A stretch of 64,000 nucleotides of DNA from Kitasatospora sp. NA04385 (GCF_013364235.1 NZ_CP054919.1:6765728-6829727); one strand, 5' to 3'; shown: positions 53,839 to 63,560, numbered from the stretch's first letter. The notes: generated from the letters alone by a model not told the origin. Numbers and translations: made by a program.

Positions 53839-56199
53839 TCAGAGCGTGTCGGTCAGGTGCTCCGGCCGCACCGGGATGCGGGTGAGCGCCTTGCCGGTGG
53901 CCTGGCGGATGGCCGCGACGATCGACGGGGTGGCGGAGACGGTGGGGGCCTCGCCGACGCCGCGCAGCCCGTACGGGGCGTGCGGGTCGGGCAGTTCGAG
54001 GATCTGCACCGGGATCGGCGGGGTGTCCAGGATGGTCGGGATCAGGTAGTCGGTGAAGGAGGCGTTGCGCACCTTGCCGTCCTTGACCACGATCTCCTCC
54101 ATCACCGCGAGGCCCAGCGCCTGGGTGCAGCCGCCCTGGATCTGGCCGACCACCGAGAGCGGGTTGAGCGCCTTGCCGACGTCCTGCACGGCCGTCAGCT
54201 CGACCACCTTGACCAGGCCCAGCTCCACGTCCACGTCCACCACGGCGCGGTTGGCGCAGAAGGTGTACTGGACGTGCCCGAAGCCCTGCCCGGTCTCCTT
54301 GTCGAACGGGACGGTGGGCCGGTGGTGGTGCTCGCGGGTCTGCTCGATGGCGTCGTCGCCGAGCAGGTCGACCATGGAGATCAGCACGCCCGCCGAGGCG
54401 GACACCACCTTGCCGCCGAGCAGCGACAGGTCGGTCTGCGTCCAGCCGTAGCGGTGGCGGCCCTTCTCCAGCAGCTCGTGCCGCACCGCCTCGGCGGCGA
54501 GCTTCACCGCGCCGCCGGTCATGTACGTCTGCCGGGAGGCGGAGGTGGAGCCGGCCGAGCCGACCTCGGTGTTGGCCGGGTGGATGGTGACCTGCTCGAC
54601 GCCCAGCTCGGTGCGGGCGATCTGGGCGTGCACGGTGACGCCGCCCTGGCCGACCTCGGCCATCGCGGTGTGCACCATGGCCACCGGCTCGCCGCCGATC
54701 ACCTCCAGCCGGACCCGGGCGGTCGAGTAGTCGTCGAATCCCTCGGAGAAGCCGACGTTCTTGATGCCCACCGAGTAGCCGACGCCACGCACGATGCCCT
54801 CGCCGTGCGAGGTGTTGGACAGCGCGCCCGGCAGGGTGCGCACGTCCAGGTGCTCCAGGTCGAGCGGCGGCGGCAGCGGCATGTCCTTGACCCGCTGGAG
54901 CAGTTCGGCGACCGGCGCGGGCGCGTCGATCGGCTGCCCGGTCGGCATGAAGTCGCCCTGGGTGACGGCGTTCAGCTGCCGCAGCTCGACCGGGTCCATG
55001 CCGAGCGCCTCGGCCAGCTTGTCCATCTGCGACTCGTAGCCGAACGCGGCCTGCACCGCGCCGAAGCCGCGCATCGCCCCGCAGGACGGGTTGTTGGAGT
55101 ACAGCGCGATCGCGTGCATCCGCACGTTCGGGATGACGTACGGGCCGTGGCCCAGCGAGGCGGCGTTGCCGACCACCGCGGGGGAGGCGGAGGCGTAGGC
55201 GCCGCCGTCCAGCACGATCCGGCAGTCGGCGAAGACCAGCCTGCCGTCCCGGGTCGCGCCGTGCTCGTAGCGCATCCGCGCCGGGTGGCGGTGCACGTGC
55301 CCGAAGAAGGACTCGTCGCGGGCGTACACGATCTTGACCGGTTTGCCGGTGTGCAGCGCCAGCAGGCAGGCGTGGATCTGCATCGACAGGTCCTCGCGGC
55401 CGCCGAACGCGCCGCCCACCCCGGCCAGGGTGAGGCGGACCTTCTCCTGCGGCAGGTCCAGGACGGGCGCCATCTGCTGGCGGTCCACGTGCAGCCACTG
55501 GGTGGCGACGTACAGGTCGACGCCGCCGTCCTCGGCGGGCACCGCGAGGCCGGACTCCGGGCCCAGGAACGCCTGGTCCTGCATGCCGACCTCGTACTCG
55601 CCGGACACGATCACGTCCGCCAGCGCCCGCACCTCGTCGGTGACGCCCAGGCCGGAGACCAGCTTCTGCTCGTGGCAGACGTTGCCGTACGCGTGCGACT
55701 TGTACTCGTGCGGCTCGTGCACGTAGCCGTGCACCTCCGGGGCCAGGCACTGCTCCTCGGTGGTGATCGGGGTGAGCACCTCGTACTCGACCACGATCTT
55801 CTTCACCGCGCGCCGGGCCGTCTCCGGGTGGTCGGCGGCCACCAGGGCGATCGCCTCGCCGTGGTAGCGGACCTTGTCGATCGCCAGGGCCGGCTGGTCG
55901 GCGATCTCCAGGCCGTAGTACTTCTCGCCCGGGATGTCCTCGTGGGTGAGCACCGCGTACACGCCGGGCACCTTCAGCGCCTCGGAGACGTCCACGGACA
56001 GGATGTTCGCCCGCGGGTGCGGGGAGCGCAGCGCGGTGCCCCACAGCATGTCCTCGTGCCACATGTCGGAGGAGTAGGCGAACTCGCCCTTCACCTTCAG
56101 CGTGCCGTCCGGGCGCAGCGGGGAGCCGCCGATGCCGTCCTTGGACGCCTGGTTGATCTTCTGCAGGTTCTTCTGGCCCTGGATCGTGCGGGTCGTCAC
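53839..56199 (-). CDS. xdhB: xanthine dehydrogenase, molybdopterin-binding subunit
   Basis: The 786-residue large subunit oxidises hypoxanthine and xanthine at the Mo centre. Family features are GEFAYSSDMWHEDMLWGTALRSPHP at the start, GVGGAFGGREDLSMQIHACLLAL, CGAMRGFGAVQAAFGYESQMDKLAEALGMDP with the substrate-binding Arg, EVGQGGVTVHAQIA, and the terminal GEAPTVSATPSIVAAI carrying the catalytic Glu. Its GTG start overlaps the Fe-S subunit gene by 4 nt. It is full length and translationally coupled with the other two subunits. Confidence 0.95.
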   Translation of the reverse strand: MTTRTIQGQKNLQKINQASKDGIGGSPLRPDGTLKVKGEFAYSSDMWHEDMLWGTALRSPHPRANILSVDVSEALKVPGVYAVLTHEDIPGEKYYGLEIADQPALAIDKVRYHGEAIALVAADHPETARRAVKKIVVEYEVLTPITTEEQCLAPEVHGYVHEPHEYKSHAYGNVCHEQKLVSGLGVTDEVRALADVIVSGEYEVGMQDQAFLGPESGLAVPAEDGGVDLYVATQWLHVDRQQMAPVLDLPQEKVRLTLAGVGGAFGGREDLSMQIHACLLALHTGKPVKIVYARDESFFGHVHRHPARMRYEHGATRDGRLVFADCRIVLDGGAYASASPAVVGNAASLGHGPYVIPNVRMHAIALYSNNPSCGAMRGFGAVQAAFGYESQMDKLAEALGMDPVELRQLNAVTQGDFMPTGQPIDAPAPVAELLQRVKDMPLPPPLDLEHLDVRTLPGALSNTSHGEGIVRGVGYSVGIKNVGFSEGFDDYSTARVRLEVIGGEPVAMVHTAMAEVGQGGVTVHAQIARTELGVEQVTIHPANTEVGSAGSTSASRQTYMTGGAVKLAAEAVRHELLEKGRHRYGWTQTDLSLLGGKVVSASAGVLISMVDLLGDDAIEQTREHHHRPTVPFDKETGQGFGHVQYTFCANRAVVDVDVELGLVKVVELTAVQDVGKALNPLSVVGQIQGGCTQALGLAVMEEIVVKDGKVRNASFTDYLIPTILDTPPIPVQILELPDPHAPYGLRGVGEAPTVSATPSIVAAIRQATGKALTRIPVRPEHLTDTL

Positions 56200-56681
56200 T
56201 TCTCCACCCCCCGGGCGCACGTCCGGGCCGAGGCCAGCCGCACCGCGTCCATGATCTTCTCGTAGCCGGTGCAGCGGCACAGGTTGCCCGACAGCGCCTC
56301 CCGGATGTCCGTGTCGGAGGGCTGCGGGTCCGCCGCCAGCAGGGCGTCGGTCTGCACCAGCAGGCCCGGGGTGCAGAAGCCGCACTGCACGGCGCCCGCG
56401 TCCACGAACGCCTGCTGCACCACGCCCAGTTCGCCGTCCGGGCCGGCCAGGCCCTCCACGGTGCGCACCTCGCGGCCCTGCACCTGGCCCGCCGCCACCA
56501 GGCAGGAGCACACCGGCACCCCGTCCAGGTAGACCGTGCACGAGCCGCACTCGCCCTGCTCGCAGGCGTTCTTCGAACCCGGCAGGCCGACCCGCTCGCG
56601 CAGGACGTACAGCAGGGACTCGCCCTCCCACACGTCGTCGGCCTCCACCGGCTTGCCGTTCGCGCTGAACGTGACCCTCAT
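56196..56681 (-). CDS. xdhC-like small subunit (pucE): xanthine dehydrogenase, [2Fe-2S] subunit
   Basis: The 161-residue subunit has the plant-type cluster C-x4-C-x2-C in SKNACEQGECGSCTVYLDG, with the fourth Cys in VPVCSCL, and the second cluster in QCGFCTPGLLVQ plus GNLCRCTGYEKI. Both sites are intact. It passes electrons from the Mo subunit to the FAD subunit. The start overlaps the FAD-subunit gene by 4 nt. Confidence 0.95.
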   Translation of the reverse strand: MRVTFSANGKPVEADDVWEGESLLYVLRERVGLPGSKNACEQGECGSCTVYLDGVPVCSCLVAAGQVQGREVRTVEGLAGPDGELGVVQQAFVDAGAVQCGFCTPGLLVQTDALLAADPQPSDTDIREALSGNLCRCTGYEKIMDAVRLASARTCARGVEK

Positions 56682-57565
56682 GCCGCGCTCCTGATCTGCT
56701 TGCGATAGTCGTTCCAACACCACGTCAGGGTGCGCCGGGCCATCACGGCCAGCGCGTGCCGCCGGTAGTCGGCGGTGCCCCGGACGTCGTCGATCGGGGA
56801 GGCCGCGCCCTTCACCAGCTCGCCGAAGCGCTGCACCACCTCCGGGCCGAGCAGCTCGCCCGACTCCCACAGGCCGCGCTCGGCGAGCACCCCCCGCAGG
56901 TACTCCTCGGCCTCCACCGCCCGGCGCGGCGTCGGCGCGGCCGAACCGATGCCGGTGCCGACCGTGCCGTCCTTCGGGTGCAGCGCGAAGCCGAACGCGC
57001 AGACCGCGATCACCATCGCGTTGCGGGTGCCGATCTTCGAGAACTGCTGCGGGCCGTCCGCGACCGGGATGCGCACCGCGCGGATCAGCTCGTCCGGCTC
57101 CAGGCTGTTGCGCTTCACCCCGAGGTAGAACTCGTCGATCGGGATCAGCCGCGACCCGCGCACCGACTCCGCCTCCACGCACACCTCCCGGCCCGCGGCC
57201 AGCAGCGCCGGGTGCGAGTCGCCGGCCGGCGAGGCCGCGCCCAGGTTGCCGCCGACGCTGCCGCGGTTGCGGATCTGCGGCGAACCCACCGTGTGCGCGG
57301 CCAGCGCCAGGCCCGGCAGCGGCCCCGACAGCTCCTCGATGATCCGGGCGTACGGCACCGCCGCACCCAGCCGGACGCTCGCGCCGTCGCTGCTCCACTC
57401 GGTCAGCTCGGTGATGCGGTTCAGATCGAGGATCGCGGATGGCCGGTGCACGTCGAAGTTCATCTCGACCATGACGTCCGTGCCGCCGGAGATGGGCAGC
57501 GCGGTGGGGTGCTCGGCCTTCGCCGCGAGTGCCTCGTCCCAGCTCGCGGGCCGAAGGAACTCCAT
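56678..57565 (-). CDS. xanthine dehydrogenase, FAD-binding subunit
   Basis: The 295-residue subunit begins MEFLRPASWDEALAAKAEHPTALPISGGTDVMVEMN, the FAD pyrophosphate loop, and has the second FAD motif GSPQIRNRGSVGGNLGAASPAGDSHPALLAAG. The C-terminal CO-dehydrogenase flavoprotein domain follows (YRRHALAVMARRTLTWCWND). It receives electrons for NAD+. It is the first gene of the minus-strand unit that runs through the Fe-S and Mo subunits, the AzgA permease and xdhC. Confidence 0.95.
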   Translation of the reverse strand: MEFLRPASWDEALAAKAEHPTALPISGGTDVMVEMNFDVHRPSAILDLNRITELTEWSSDGASVRLGAAVPYARIIEELSGPLPGLALAAHTVGSPQIRNRGSVGGNLGAASPAGDSHPALLAAGREVCVEAESVRGSRLIPIDEFYLGVKRNSLEPDELIRAVRIPVADGPQQFSKIGTRNAMVIAVCAFGFALHPKDGTVGTGIGSAAPTPRRAVEAEEYLRGVLAERGLWESGELLGPEVVQRFGELVKGAASPIDDVRGTADYRRHALAVMARRTLTWCWNDYRKQIRSAA

Positions 57566-57849
57566 GCGGGTAACTCCTCAAGTCGTCGCCGACGGACGCG
57601 GGCACCTGCGCCCTTGCCGGTGCCCGGGGCCCGGGGGCCCTCGGTCACCGCGGTGCAGCCCGGCGGCGTGTTGGCAAGTGAACCGCCGTGACGGGGGCCA
57701 CTGGCAGTCACTGATGGCATGAGGCCCGGCGGTGACCCGCACCACCGTCCTGTACGTTCCTCTAAGGTGGACGATCCTCCAGCTCAGCTCGGGCACACTG
57801 GGCCGTTCCACCCCGCGGTCCCACCCTCACAGACCAAGAAGGGCTGCCC
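57566..57849. promoter_or_regulatory. divergent promoter region, xanthine dehydrogenase / pucR
   Basis: The 284-bp spacer separates the dehydrogenase operon from pucR. TAAGGT at 57763-57768 is a plausible -10 for pucR. Short inverted elements (CACTGGCAGTCACTG around 57697-57713) may be regulator sites. It is the obvious place for PucR binding. Confidence 0.45.
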
Positions 57850-59460
57850 ATGCGCGTCCGCGACCTGCTCGCCCCCGGAGCCCCCCGACTGCGCCTGCTC
57901 GCCGGCGAGGACGAGCTCGACCGGCAGGTCACCGGCGTGATGACCACCGACCTCCAGGAGCCCGGCCGCTACCTGCACGGCGGCGAACTCGTCCTCACCG
58001 GCATGCTCTGGCGCACCGCGCCCGCCGACTCCGAACGCTTCGTGCGCACCATCGTCACCGCCGGGGCCGCCGCCCTCGGGGCCGGCGAGGTCGAGGTCGG
58101 CCCCGTCCCCGCCGACCTCGCCGAAGCCTGCCGCCGCCACCGCCTGCCGCTGCTCGCCGTCCCCGACGACGTCGCCTTCGGCGCCGTCACCGAGTACGTC
58201 GGCCGCCAGGTCTCCGCCGACCGGGCCGCCGACCTCGCCGCCCTGGTCGACCGGCACCGCCTGCTGGTCTCCGCCGCCGGCGCGGGCGGCCTCGACGCCG
58301 TCCTCGACCTGCTCGGCGGCGACCTCGACCTCGACTGCTGGGTCCTCACCCCCACCGGGCGCGTCGTGGCCGGCCCCGCCGACCACCTGCCGCCCGCCGA
58401 CCGCGACCAGCTCGTCCGCGCCCACCTCGCCGCCCAGCGCCAGCGCCGCCGCCCCCCGCACCGCGTCCGCCTCGCCGCCGGCCCCTACTCGCTGCTGCCC
58501 GCCGCCACCGAGCCGGCCGGCGCGGCCGGTGCGGACGCCGACACCCCCCTCGCCGACTGGATCCTCGCCGTCGCCGGCGACGTCACCGAATGGACGCCGG
58601 GGCGCCAGCAGCTCGCCGAGAACCTGGCCCGCCTGGTCGCCGCCGAACGCACCCGCCGCGACGAGGGCCGCCGACTGCGCCGCCGGATCGCCGACGAGGT
58701 CCTCACCCTGCTCCGGCGCGACGCCGACCCCGCCGAGATCGGCCGCGCCCTCCAGGCCTCCACCACCATGGCCGCCCGCTACGAGGGCTCCACCGAGACC
58801 ACCGGCGACAACCCGCAGTGGCTGGTGCTCTCCGCCGACGCCACCGGACTGCCCGACGGCGCCCTGCGGCCGATCCTGGAGGAGGCGCTGGCCGCCGCCA
58901 CCGACCGCGCCCTGGTCGCCGCCACCGGCCCCACCGGCGCCGTCGTCGTGCTGCCCGCCCTCGACACCCCCGTGCCCGCCGACGCGGTCCGCGCCCTGCT
59001 CGCCCCGCTGGAAGCCGGCCTCGGCTCCGAGGGCCGGATCACGGTGGGCGTCTGCGCCCCCGCCGCCGAGTCCGGCGGCCTGCGCGGCGCCCTCGAAGAG
59101 GCCCGGCACGCCCGCCGGATCGCCGCCGCCCGGATCGGCCGGGTCTGCGTGGCCGGCCCCGAGGAGCTGGCCTCCCACGTCCTGCTGCTGGCCGCCGTCC
59201 CCGACGAGGTCCGCCGGGCCTTCCGCAGCCGCCTCCTCGACAAGGTCATCGCCTACGACCTCGAGCACCAGGCCGACCTGGTCCGCACCCTGGAGGCGTT
59301 CCTCCGTTCCGACGGCTCCTGGACGCGCTGCGCCGCCCAGCTGCACGTCCACGTCAACACCCTGCGCTACCGGATCGGCCGGATCGAGGAGCTCACCGGC
59401 CGCGACCTCTCCCGGCTGGAGGACCGGGTCGACTTCTACCTGGCCCTGGAGCTCGCCTGA
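57850..59460 (+). CDS. pucR: PucR-family purine catabolism regulator
   Basis: The 536-residue protein has an N-terminal PucR domain (MRVRDLLAPGAPRLRLLAGEDELDRQVTGVMTTDLQEPGRYLHGGELVLTGMLW), a long central region with a GGDEF-like fold (VVVLPALDTPVP, GSEGRITVGVCAP, ALEEARHARRIA), and a C-terminal HTH_30 domain (LVRTLEAFLRSDGSWTRCAAQLHVHVNTLRYRIGRIEELTGRDLSRLEDR). PucR activates purine catabolic genes in response to nitrogen status or allantoin. Divergence from the dehydrogenase operon identifies its main target. A bidirectional terminator follows. Confidence 0.94.
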   Translation: MRVRDLLAPGAPRLRLLAGEDELDRQVTGVMTTDLQEPGRYLHGGELVLTGMLWRTAPADSERFVRTIVTAGAAALGAGEVEVGPVPADLAEACRRHRLPLLAVPDDVAFGAVTEYVGRQVSADRAADLAALVDRHRLLVSAAGAGGLDAVLDLLGGDLDLDCWVLTPTGRVVAGPADHLPPADRDQLVRAHLAAQRQRRRPPHRVRLAAGPYSLLPAATEPAGAAGADADTPLADWILAVAGDVTEWTPGRQQLAENLARLVAAERTRRDEGRRLRRRIADEVLTLLRRDADPAEIGRALQASTTMAARYEGSTETTGDNPQWLVLSADATGLPDGALRPILEEALAAATDRALVAATGPTGAVVVLPALDTPVPADAVRALLAPLEAGLGSEGRITVGVCAPAAESGGLRGALEEARHARRIAAARIGRVCVAGPEELASHVLLLAAVPDEVRRAFRSRLLDKVIAYDLEHQADLVRTLEAFLRSDGSWTRCAAQLHVHVNTLRYRIGRIEELTGRDLSRLEDRVDFYLALELA

Positions 59461-59502
59461 CGGCCGGAGGGCGGCCCCCCGCGGGGAACCGCCCTCCGGC
59501 CG
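59461..59502. terminator. bidirectional hairpin terminator after pucR
   Basis: A perfect 14-bp stem CGGCCGGAGGGCGG (59461-59474 with 59489-59502), 14-nt loop, begins on the base after the pucR stop and lies before the convergent acyltransferase stop. Confidence 0.7.
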
Positions 59503-59520
59503 CCGTGTCGCGCCGCGCCG

Positions 59521-60855
59521 TCAGTCGGCGACCCGGCGCTTGCCGCGCGGGCGGCGGGGGTACGGGAACAGCCGCGGCGAGCGCTTGGCCGCCACGTCCT
59601 CCACCCAGCCGAACAGCAGCACCAGCAGGGCCAGCAGCGGGATGCCGACCATCAGGGTGAACCACTGGCTGGTCAGCAGCCACTTCATGTGCTGGTAGAA
59701 GAAGTCGACGTCCCACAGGTGGTCGATCACCGGGACGGCGCACACCAGCGCGGTCACGTGCCACAGGTAGACGCTGACGGCCCGCGAGTTGAGCAGGCTG
59801 ACCAGGCCGTTCCAGCGTTCCAGCGGGGCGGGCCAGCGCTCCCAGGACGGGCTGAGGTGCAGCAGCATCGCCACGAAGCCCAGGGACCAGACCGCCTGGG
59901 CGATCGGCCACGCCTCGATGTCGGTCGGCTGGCTCGGGTCGACCGGCCTGCTCTGCAGGTACCAGAAGCCGGCCACCATGACCAGCGGCGCGATGGACGG
60001 CACGACGTACTGCGGGAGGCGCTTGAGCAGCCCCTCCTGGTGGGCCATGCCGAGGATCCAGCAGGAGCCGAAGGTCGCGAAGTCGTTGACGGTCTCCCAG
60101 ACCCGCTGGTAGACGAAGTCGTGGTCGGTGGTGAACCCGTTCATCGCGATCACCAGCACCAGCGGGGCGCACAGCGTCGCCACCGGGAAGCGCCGCAGGG
60201 CCCGCAGCATCAGCGGCGAGAGCAGCACGTACCAGAGGTAGGCCCGCAGGTACCACAGCGGCACCACGAGCTGGGTGGCCCAGCCGGACTCCAGGTGCAG
60301 GCCGCCGAGGCCGTGCAGGCCGTCCTCCGCGTACGGCGGGGTGCTCAGCGGCAGCAGCCAGAACGCCAGCTTGCCCCACCACCAGGTGGGGTGGCCGTCC
60401 GCGCCGGGGCCGCCGCCGTCGACGACCTGCAGGGCGACCACGATCCCGCCGAACAGCCACATCGGCGGCAGCAGCCGGCGCAGGCGGCCGCGGATCACGC
60501 CGAGGGCGGGACGGCTCAGCGAACGGGCCATCAGCGAGCCCGCCAGCGCGAACATCACGCCCATCGACGGAAACAGCAGCGGCAGCCAGAACCAGCCGAA
60601 GTTGTGGTAGAGCACCACGCGGACCAGCGCCAGCGCGCGCAGCAGGTCCAGGTAGCGGTCCCGGCCCCCCTTGCGCGGCGCGGGGGCCTGCTCCTGCTGC
60701 GCCTCCGGCTCCGGGGCCGGGTCGTGGTCGTGGTCCCGGCGCCACTGCTCGGGGATCCGCAGCGCCATGGTGTCCTCGTGGCGCCCGAAGCCCTCGGGTA
60801 TCCGCAGCGGGATGGTCTCCTCGTGCCGCCCGCGCTGCCCGGTGGGTGAAGTCAT
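59521..60855 (-). CDS. membrane acyltransferase (AT3/OafA-like)
   Basis: The 444-residue protein has a charged N-terminal tail with a duplicated segment (HEETIPLRIPE / HEDTMALRIPE), then RDRYLDLLRALALVRVVLYHNFGWFWLP, the R-x10-H signature of acyltransferase-3 proteins. About ten helices follow (FALAGSLMARSL, MWLFGGIVVALQVV, VVPLWYLRAYLWYVLLSPLML, SVYLWHVTALVCAVPVI). It likely O-acylates a surface polysaccharide. It starts 1 nt after the deacetylase-glycosyltransferase stop, so the modification probably targets that product. Confidence 0.85.
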   Translation of the reverse strand: MTSPTGQRGRHEETIPLRIPEGFGRHEDTMALRIPEQWRRDHDHDPAPEPEAQQEQAPAPRKGGRDRYLDLLRALALVRVVLYHNFGWFWLPLLFPSMGVMFALAGSLMARSLSRPALGVIRGRLRRLLPPMWLFGGIVVALQVVDGGGPGADGHPTWWWGKLAFWLLPLSTPPYAEDGLHGLGGLHLESGWATQLVVPLWYLRAYLWYVLLSPLMLRALRRFPVATLCAPLVLVIAMNGFTTDHDFVYQRVWETVNDFATFGSCWILGMAHQEGLLKRLPQYVVPSIAPLVMVAGFWYLQSRPVDPSQPTDIEAWPIAQAVWSLGFVAMLLHLSPSWERWPAPLERWNGLVSLLNSRAVSVYLWHVTALVCAVPVIDHLWDVDFFYQHMKWLLTSQWFTLMVGIPLLALLVLLFGWVEDVAAKRSPRLFPYPRRPRGKRRVAD

Positions 60856-60856
60856 G

Positions 60857-63010
60857 TCACACCTCCACCGGCGCGGCGGAGACCTCGCCGGTGCGCCGGA
60901 GCTTCTGCCAGCGCAGCCGGCCACCGGTGAACGCGGTGATCGTGGACTGCAAGAGGACGATGTACATCAGCTGCCGGTAGACCACCTGCTGCAACGGCAG
61001 GCTGATCAGGTGCCAGGGCTTCTCCCGGTCGAGCCGGAAGGCGTACCAGGACAGCAGGGACTGGAGCAGGATGAAGCCGCCCCAGCTGGCGAGGGTGAGC
61101 ACGGTGTCCCCGAACAGGACGCCGTACAGCAGGAACAGGTCGACCAGCGGGGCCAGCAGCGGGGCGACCACGCCGAACAGCACCACCAGCGGCAGCCCGA
61201 TCCGGCCGAACCGGCCGGCCGGTCCGCGGGAGACCACCGCGCGGCGGTGCTTCCACATCGCCTGCATCGAGCCGTAGCTCCAGCGGTAGCGCTGGGACCA
61301 CAGCTGCTGGAGACTGGCGGGGGCCTCGGTCCAGGCCCGGGCGCGCTCGGCGTAGACGATCCGCCAGCCGTCGCAGAGCACCGCCATGGTGATGTCGGTG
61401 TCCTCGGCGAGGGTGTCGTCGCTCATCCCGCCGACGGCCTGCAGGGCCTCCCGGCGGAAGGCGCCGACCGCGCCGGGGATGGTCGGGATGACGTTGAGCA
61501 CGTCGTACATCCGGCGGTCCAGGTTGTGGCCCAGGACGTACTCGATGTGCTGCCAGGCGCCGATCAGGCTGTCGCGGTTGCCGACCTTCGCGTTGCCCGC
61601 CACCGCGCCGATCCCCGGGTCGGCGAAGGGCTGGACCAGCTCGCGCACGGTGGACGGCTCGAAGACGGTGTCGCCGTCCATCATCACGACGATGTCGTGC
61701 GAGGCGGCCGCCACCCCGGCGTTCAGCGCGCTGGGCTTGCCGCCGTTGACCTTGCGGATCAGCCGGACGAACGGCAGGTCCATCTCCTCGACGATGTCCG
61801 CGGTGCCGTCCGTGGAGCCGTCGTCGATCACGATCACTTCGATCGGGTAGTCGCTGGCGGCGAGCGAGTTGAGCGTGTTGGCGATGCACTCGCGCTCGTT
61901 GTAGGCCGGGACGAGGACGGTGACCGGCTCGGTGACCGGGTCCCCCCAGGCGCCCTGCTTCTTGGAGCGGCGGGCGTGCACCGGGGCGAGCACGACCATC
62001 AGGGCGAACCGGCCGAAGTTCAGGAAACCGACCAGGGCGAGCAGCCCGACCAGCAGCGGCAGGGTCACCACCGAGACGTGGGTGGCCCAGATGAAGCCCT
62101 TGCCCGCCCACAGCTGGAAGCCGTGCACCGGCACCATGGCACTGGGGGCGCCGAGCGCGTCGGAGATGGTGGTGAAGCGGTAGCCCTCGCCCTGCAGCTT
62201 GACGATGATCTGCTCCAGCGCCTCGACGGTCTCGGCGCGGTCGCCGCCCGCGTCGTGCAGCAGGACCAGCTCGCCCGCGCCGGGCGTGGACGGCATCGCC
62301 GCCTTGACGATCTCCTCCACGCCGGGACGCTTCCAGTCGTCCGTGTCGCGGTCGATGAACGCCGTGAGGTAGCCGTGCGCGCCCACGTACTTGATGACCG
62401 GGTAGTTCCAGTCGTCCATCGCGGAGGCGTCGGAGGAGTACGGCGGCCGGAACAGCGAGCTGTGGACGCCCGCGACGCCGGCCAGCGCCAGCTGGGTCTG
62501 CGCCAGCTCCCAGCTGATCCGGGTGTGCGACTGGTAGGACAGGTCGGGGTGGGTGAAGGTGTGCAGGCCGATCTCGTGGCCGCCCGCGACGATCTGCCGG
62601 ATCAGCTCCGGGTTGCGGGTGGTCATCGAGCCGGTCACGAAGAAGTCGGCCCGGATGTCGTGGTCGGCGAGCACCTTCAGGATCTTCGGGGTCCACTCCG
62701 GGGAGGGGCCGTCGTCGAAGCTCAGCACCACGGTCTTGTCGGGTATCCGGTAGCTCACCGGGTGCGCCTTCTTGTCACCGCGCGCGTCGATGACCGGGCC
62801 GCCGTGGAGCAGCTCCTCGGGGACGGTCGTCTTGTCCACCGACTGGGCGATCCGGGTGTCGTGGAACACCTCGTTGTTGGCCAGGCCGCGCAGCACGAGC
62901 AGCACCAGCAGGCACGCCAGCAGGGACAGCGGCATGAAGAACCGCAGCGGCGGCGCGGCCAGTCGGCGCGGCCTGAGCAGGGACTGCCGGCGGCGCTGGT
63001 GGCGGGACAA
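60857..63010 (-). CDS. fusion of polysaccharide deacetylase and family 2 glycosyltransferase
   Basis: The 717-residue membrane protein has an N-terminal helix (residues 24-44) and an outside NodB domain: VLSFDDGPSPEWTPKILKVLADH (97-103 core), GHEIGLHTFTHPDLSY with the zinc His pair, FRPPYS, and LVLLHDAGGDR. After a membrane helix comes a processive GT2 domain: VLVPAYNEREC, EVIVIDDGSTDGTADIV, VMMDGDTVF, EDTDITMAVLC and the QRYRW acceptor motif. The C-terminal helices form the export channel. Such fusions make and deacetylate a beta-linked GlcNAc-type polymer. The TTG at 63010 is fixed by CAGGAGC 6 nt upstream. Confidence 0.92.
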   Translation of the reverse strand: MSRHQRRRQSLLRPRRLAAPPLRFFMPLSLLACLLVLLVLRGLANNEVFHDTRIAQSVDKTTVPEELLHGGPVIDARGDKKAHPVSYRIPDKTVVLSFDDGPSPEWTPKILKVLADHDIRADFFVTGSMTTRNPELIRQIVAGGHEIGLHTFTHPDLSYQSHTRISWELAQTQLALAGVAGVHSSLFRPPYSSDASAMDDWNYPVIKYVGAHGYLTAFIDRDTDDWKRPGVEEIVKAAMPSTPGAGELVLLHDAGGDRAETVEALEQIIVKLQGEGYRFTTISDALGAPSAMVPVHGFQLWAGKGFIWATHVSVVTLPLLVGLLALVGFLNFGRFALMVVLAPVHARRSKKQGAWGDPVTEPVTVLVPAYNERECIANTLNSLAASDYPIEVIVIDDGSTDGTADIVEEMDLPFVRLIRKVNGGKPSALNAGVAAASHDIVVMMDGDTVFEPSTVRELVQPFADPGIGAVAGNAKVGNRDSLIGAWQHIEYVLGHNLDRRMYDVLNVIPTIPGAVGAFRREALQAVGGMSDDTLAEDTDITMAVLCDGWRIVYAERARAWTEAPASLQQLWSQRYRWSYGSMQAMWKHRRAVVSRGPAGRFGRIGLPLVVLFGVVAPLLAPLVDLFLLYGVLFGDTVLTLASWGGFILLQSLLSWYAFRLDREKPWHLISLPLQQVVYRQLMYIVLLQSTITAFTGGRLRWQKLRRTGEVSAAPVEV

Positions 63011-63059
63011 TGGCGCTCCTGGGAATGGGTGGTGCGGAGGGTACGGGGGTGGCCGGCCG

Positions 63060-63560
63060 TCAGGAGTGCTTGACCGACTGGCCCGAAGCCGTCGACCCGG
63101 CCGATCCGGCGGTGGGCTTGGAGGCGGACTTCGACGTGCCCGGCTTCGCACTGCCGGACGGGCTCTTGGAACTGCCGGTCGAACTCTTCGCGCCGGGCGT
63201 CGCGGAACGGCCGGCCGTCCCGGTCGCCGAGGGCGAGGAGGAGGCCGAGGCCGACGCCGAGGGGGAGGCGGACGGTGCGGGGGAGGCGGCCGGCGCGGCG
63301 GCCGGTGCCTGCGTGGGCTGCGGGGGGATCACCAGCGGGGGAGCGTCCGCCTGGACGCCGATCAGGCTGCCGCCCATCGCCACCGCCAGGACCGCGCCCA
63401 CCAGCGAGATCGGCCAGCCCAGGCCGCGGAGCAGGCGTCCGCGCAGACCCGACTGGTCGACGAACACCGGTTCGGGGGCCGGCTCCTCGAAGCCGTCGAA
63501 ATCGTCGGGTTCCCCCGGATGGACCGGGCCGCCCTCGGGGGGCGTGATGACAGAGCGCAC
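63060..63560 (-). CDS. single-pass membrane protein with Ser/Ala/Pro-rich tail
   Basis: The 166-residue protein has an acidic cytoplasmic segment (PGEPDDFDGFEEPAPEPVFVDQ), one helix (WPISLVGAVLAVAMGGSLIGVQA, about 49-71) and a 95-residue low-complexity extracellular tail of Ser, Ala, Pro, Thr and Lys. No domain is recognised. It ends 49 bp before the deacetylase-glycosyltransferase gene and heads the operon, so it may be an accessory or cell-wall-spanning component. Confidence 0.75.
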   Translation of the reverse strand: MRSVITPPEGGPVHPGEPDDFDGFEEPAPEPVFVDQSGLRGRLLRGLGWPISLVGAVLAVAMGGSLIGVQADAPPLVIPPQPTQAPAAAPAASPAPSASPSASASASSSPSATGTAGRSATPGAKSSTGSSKSPSGSAKPGTSKSASKPTAGSAGSTASGQSVKHS

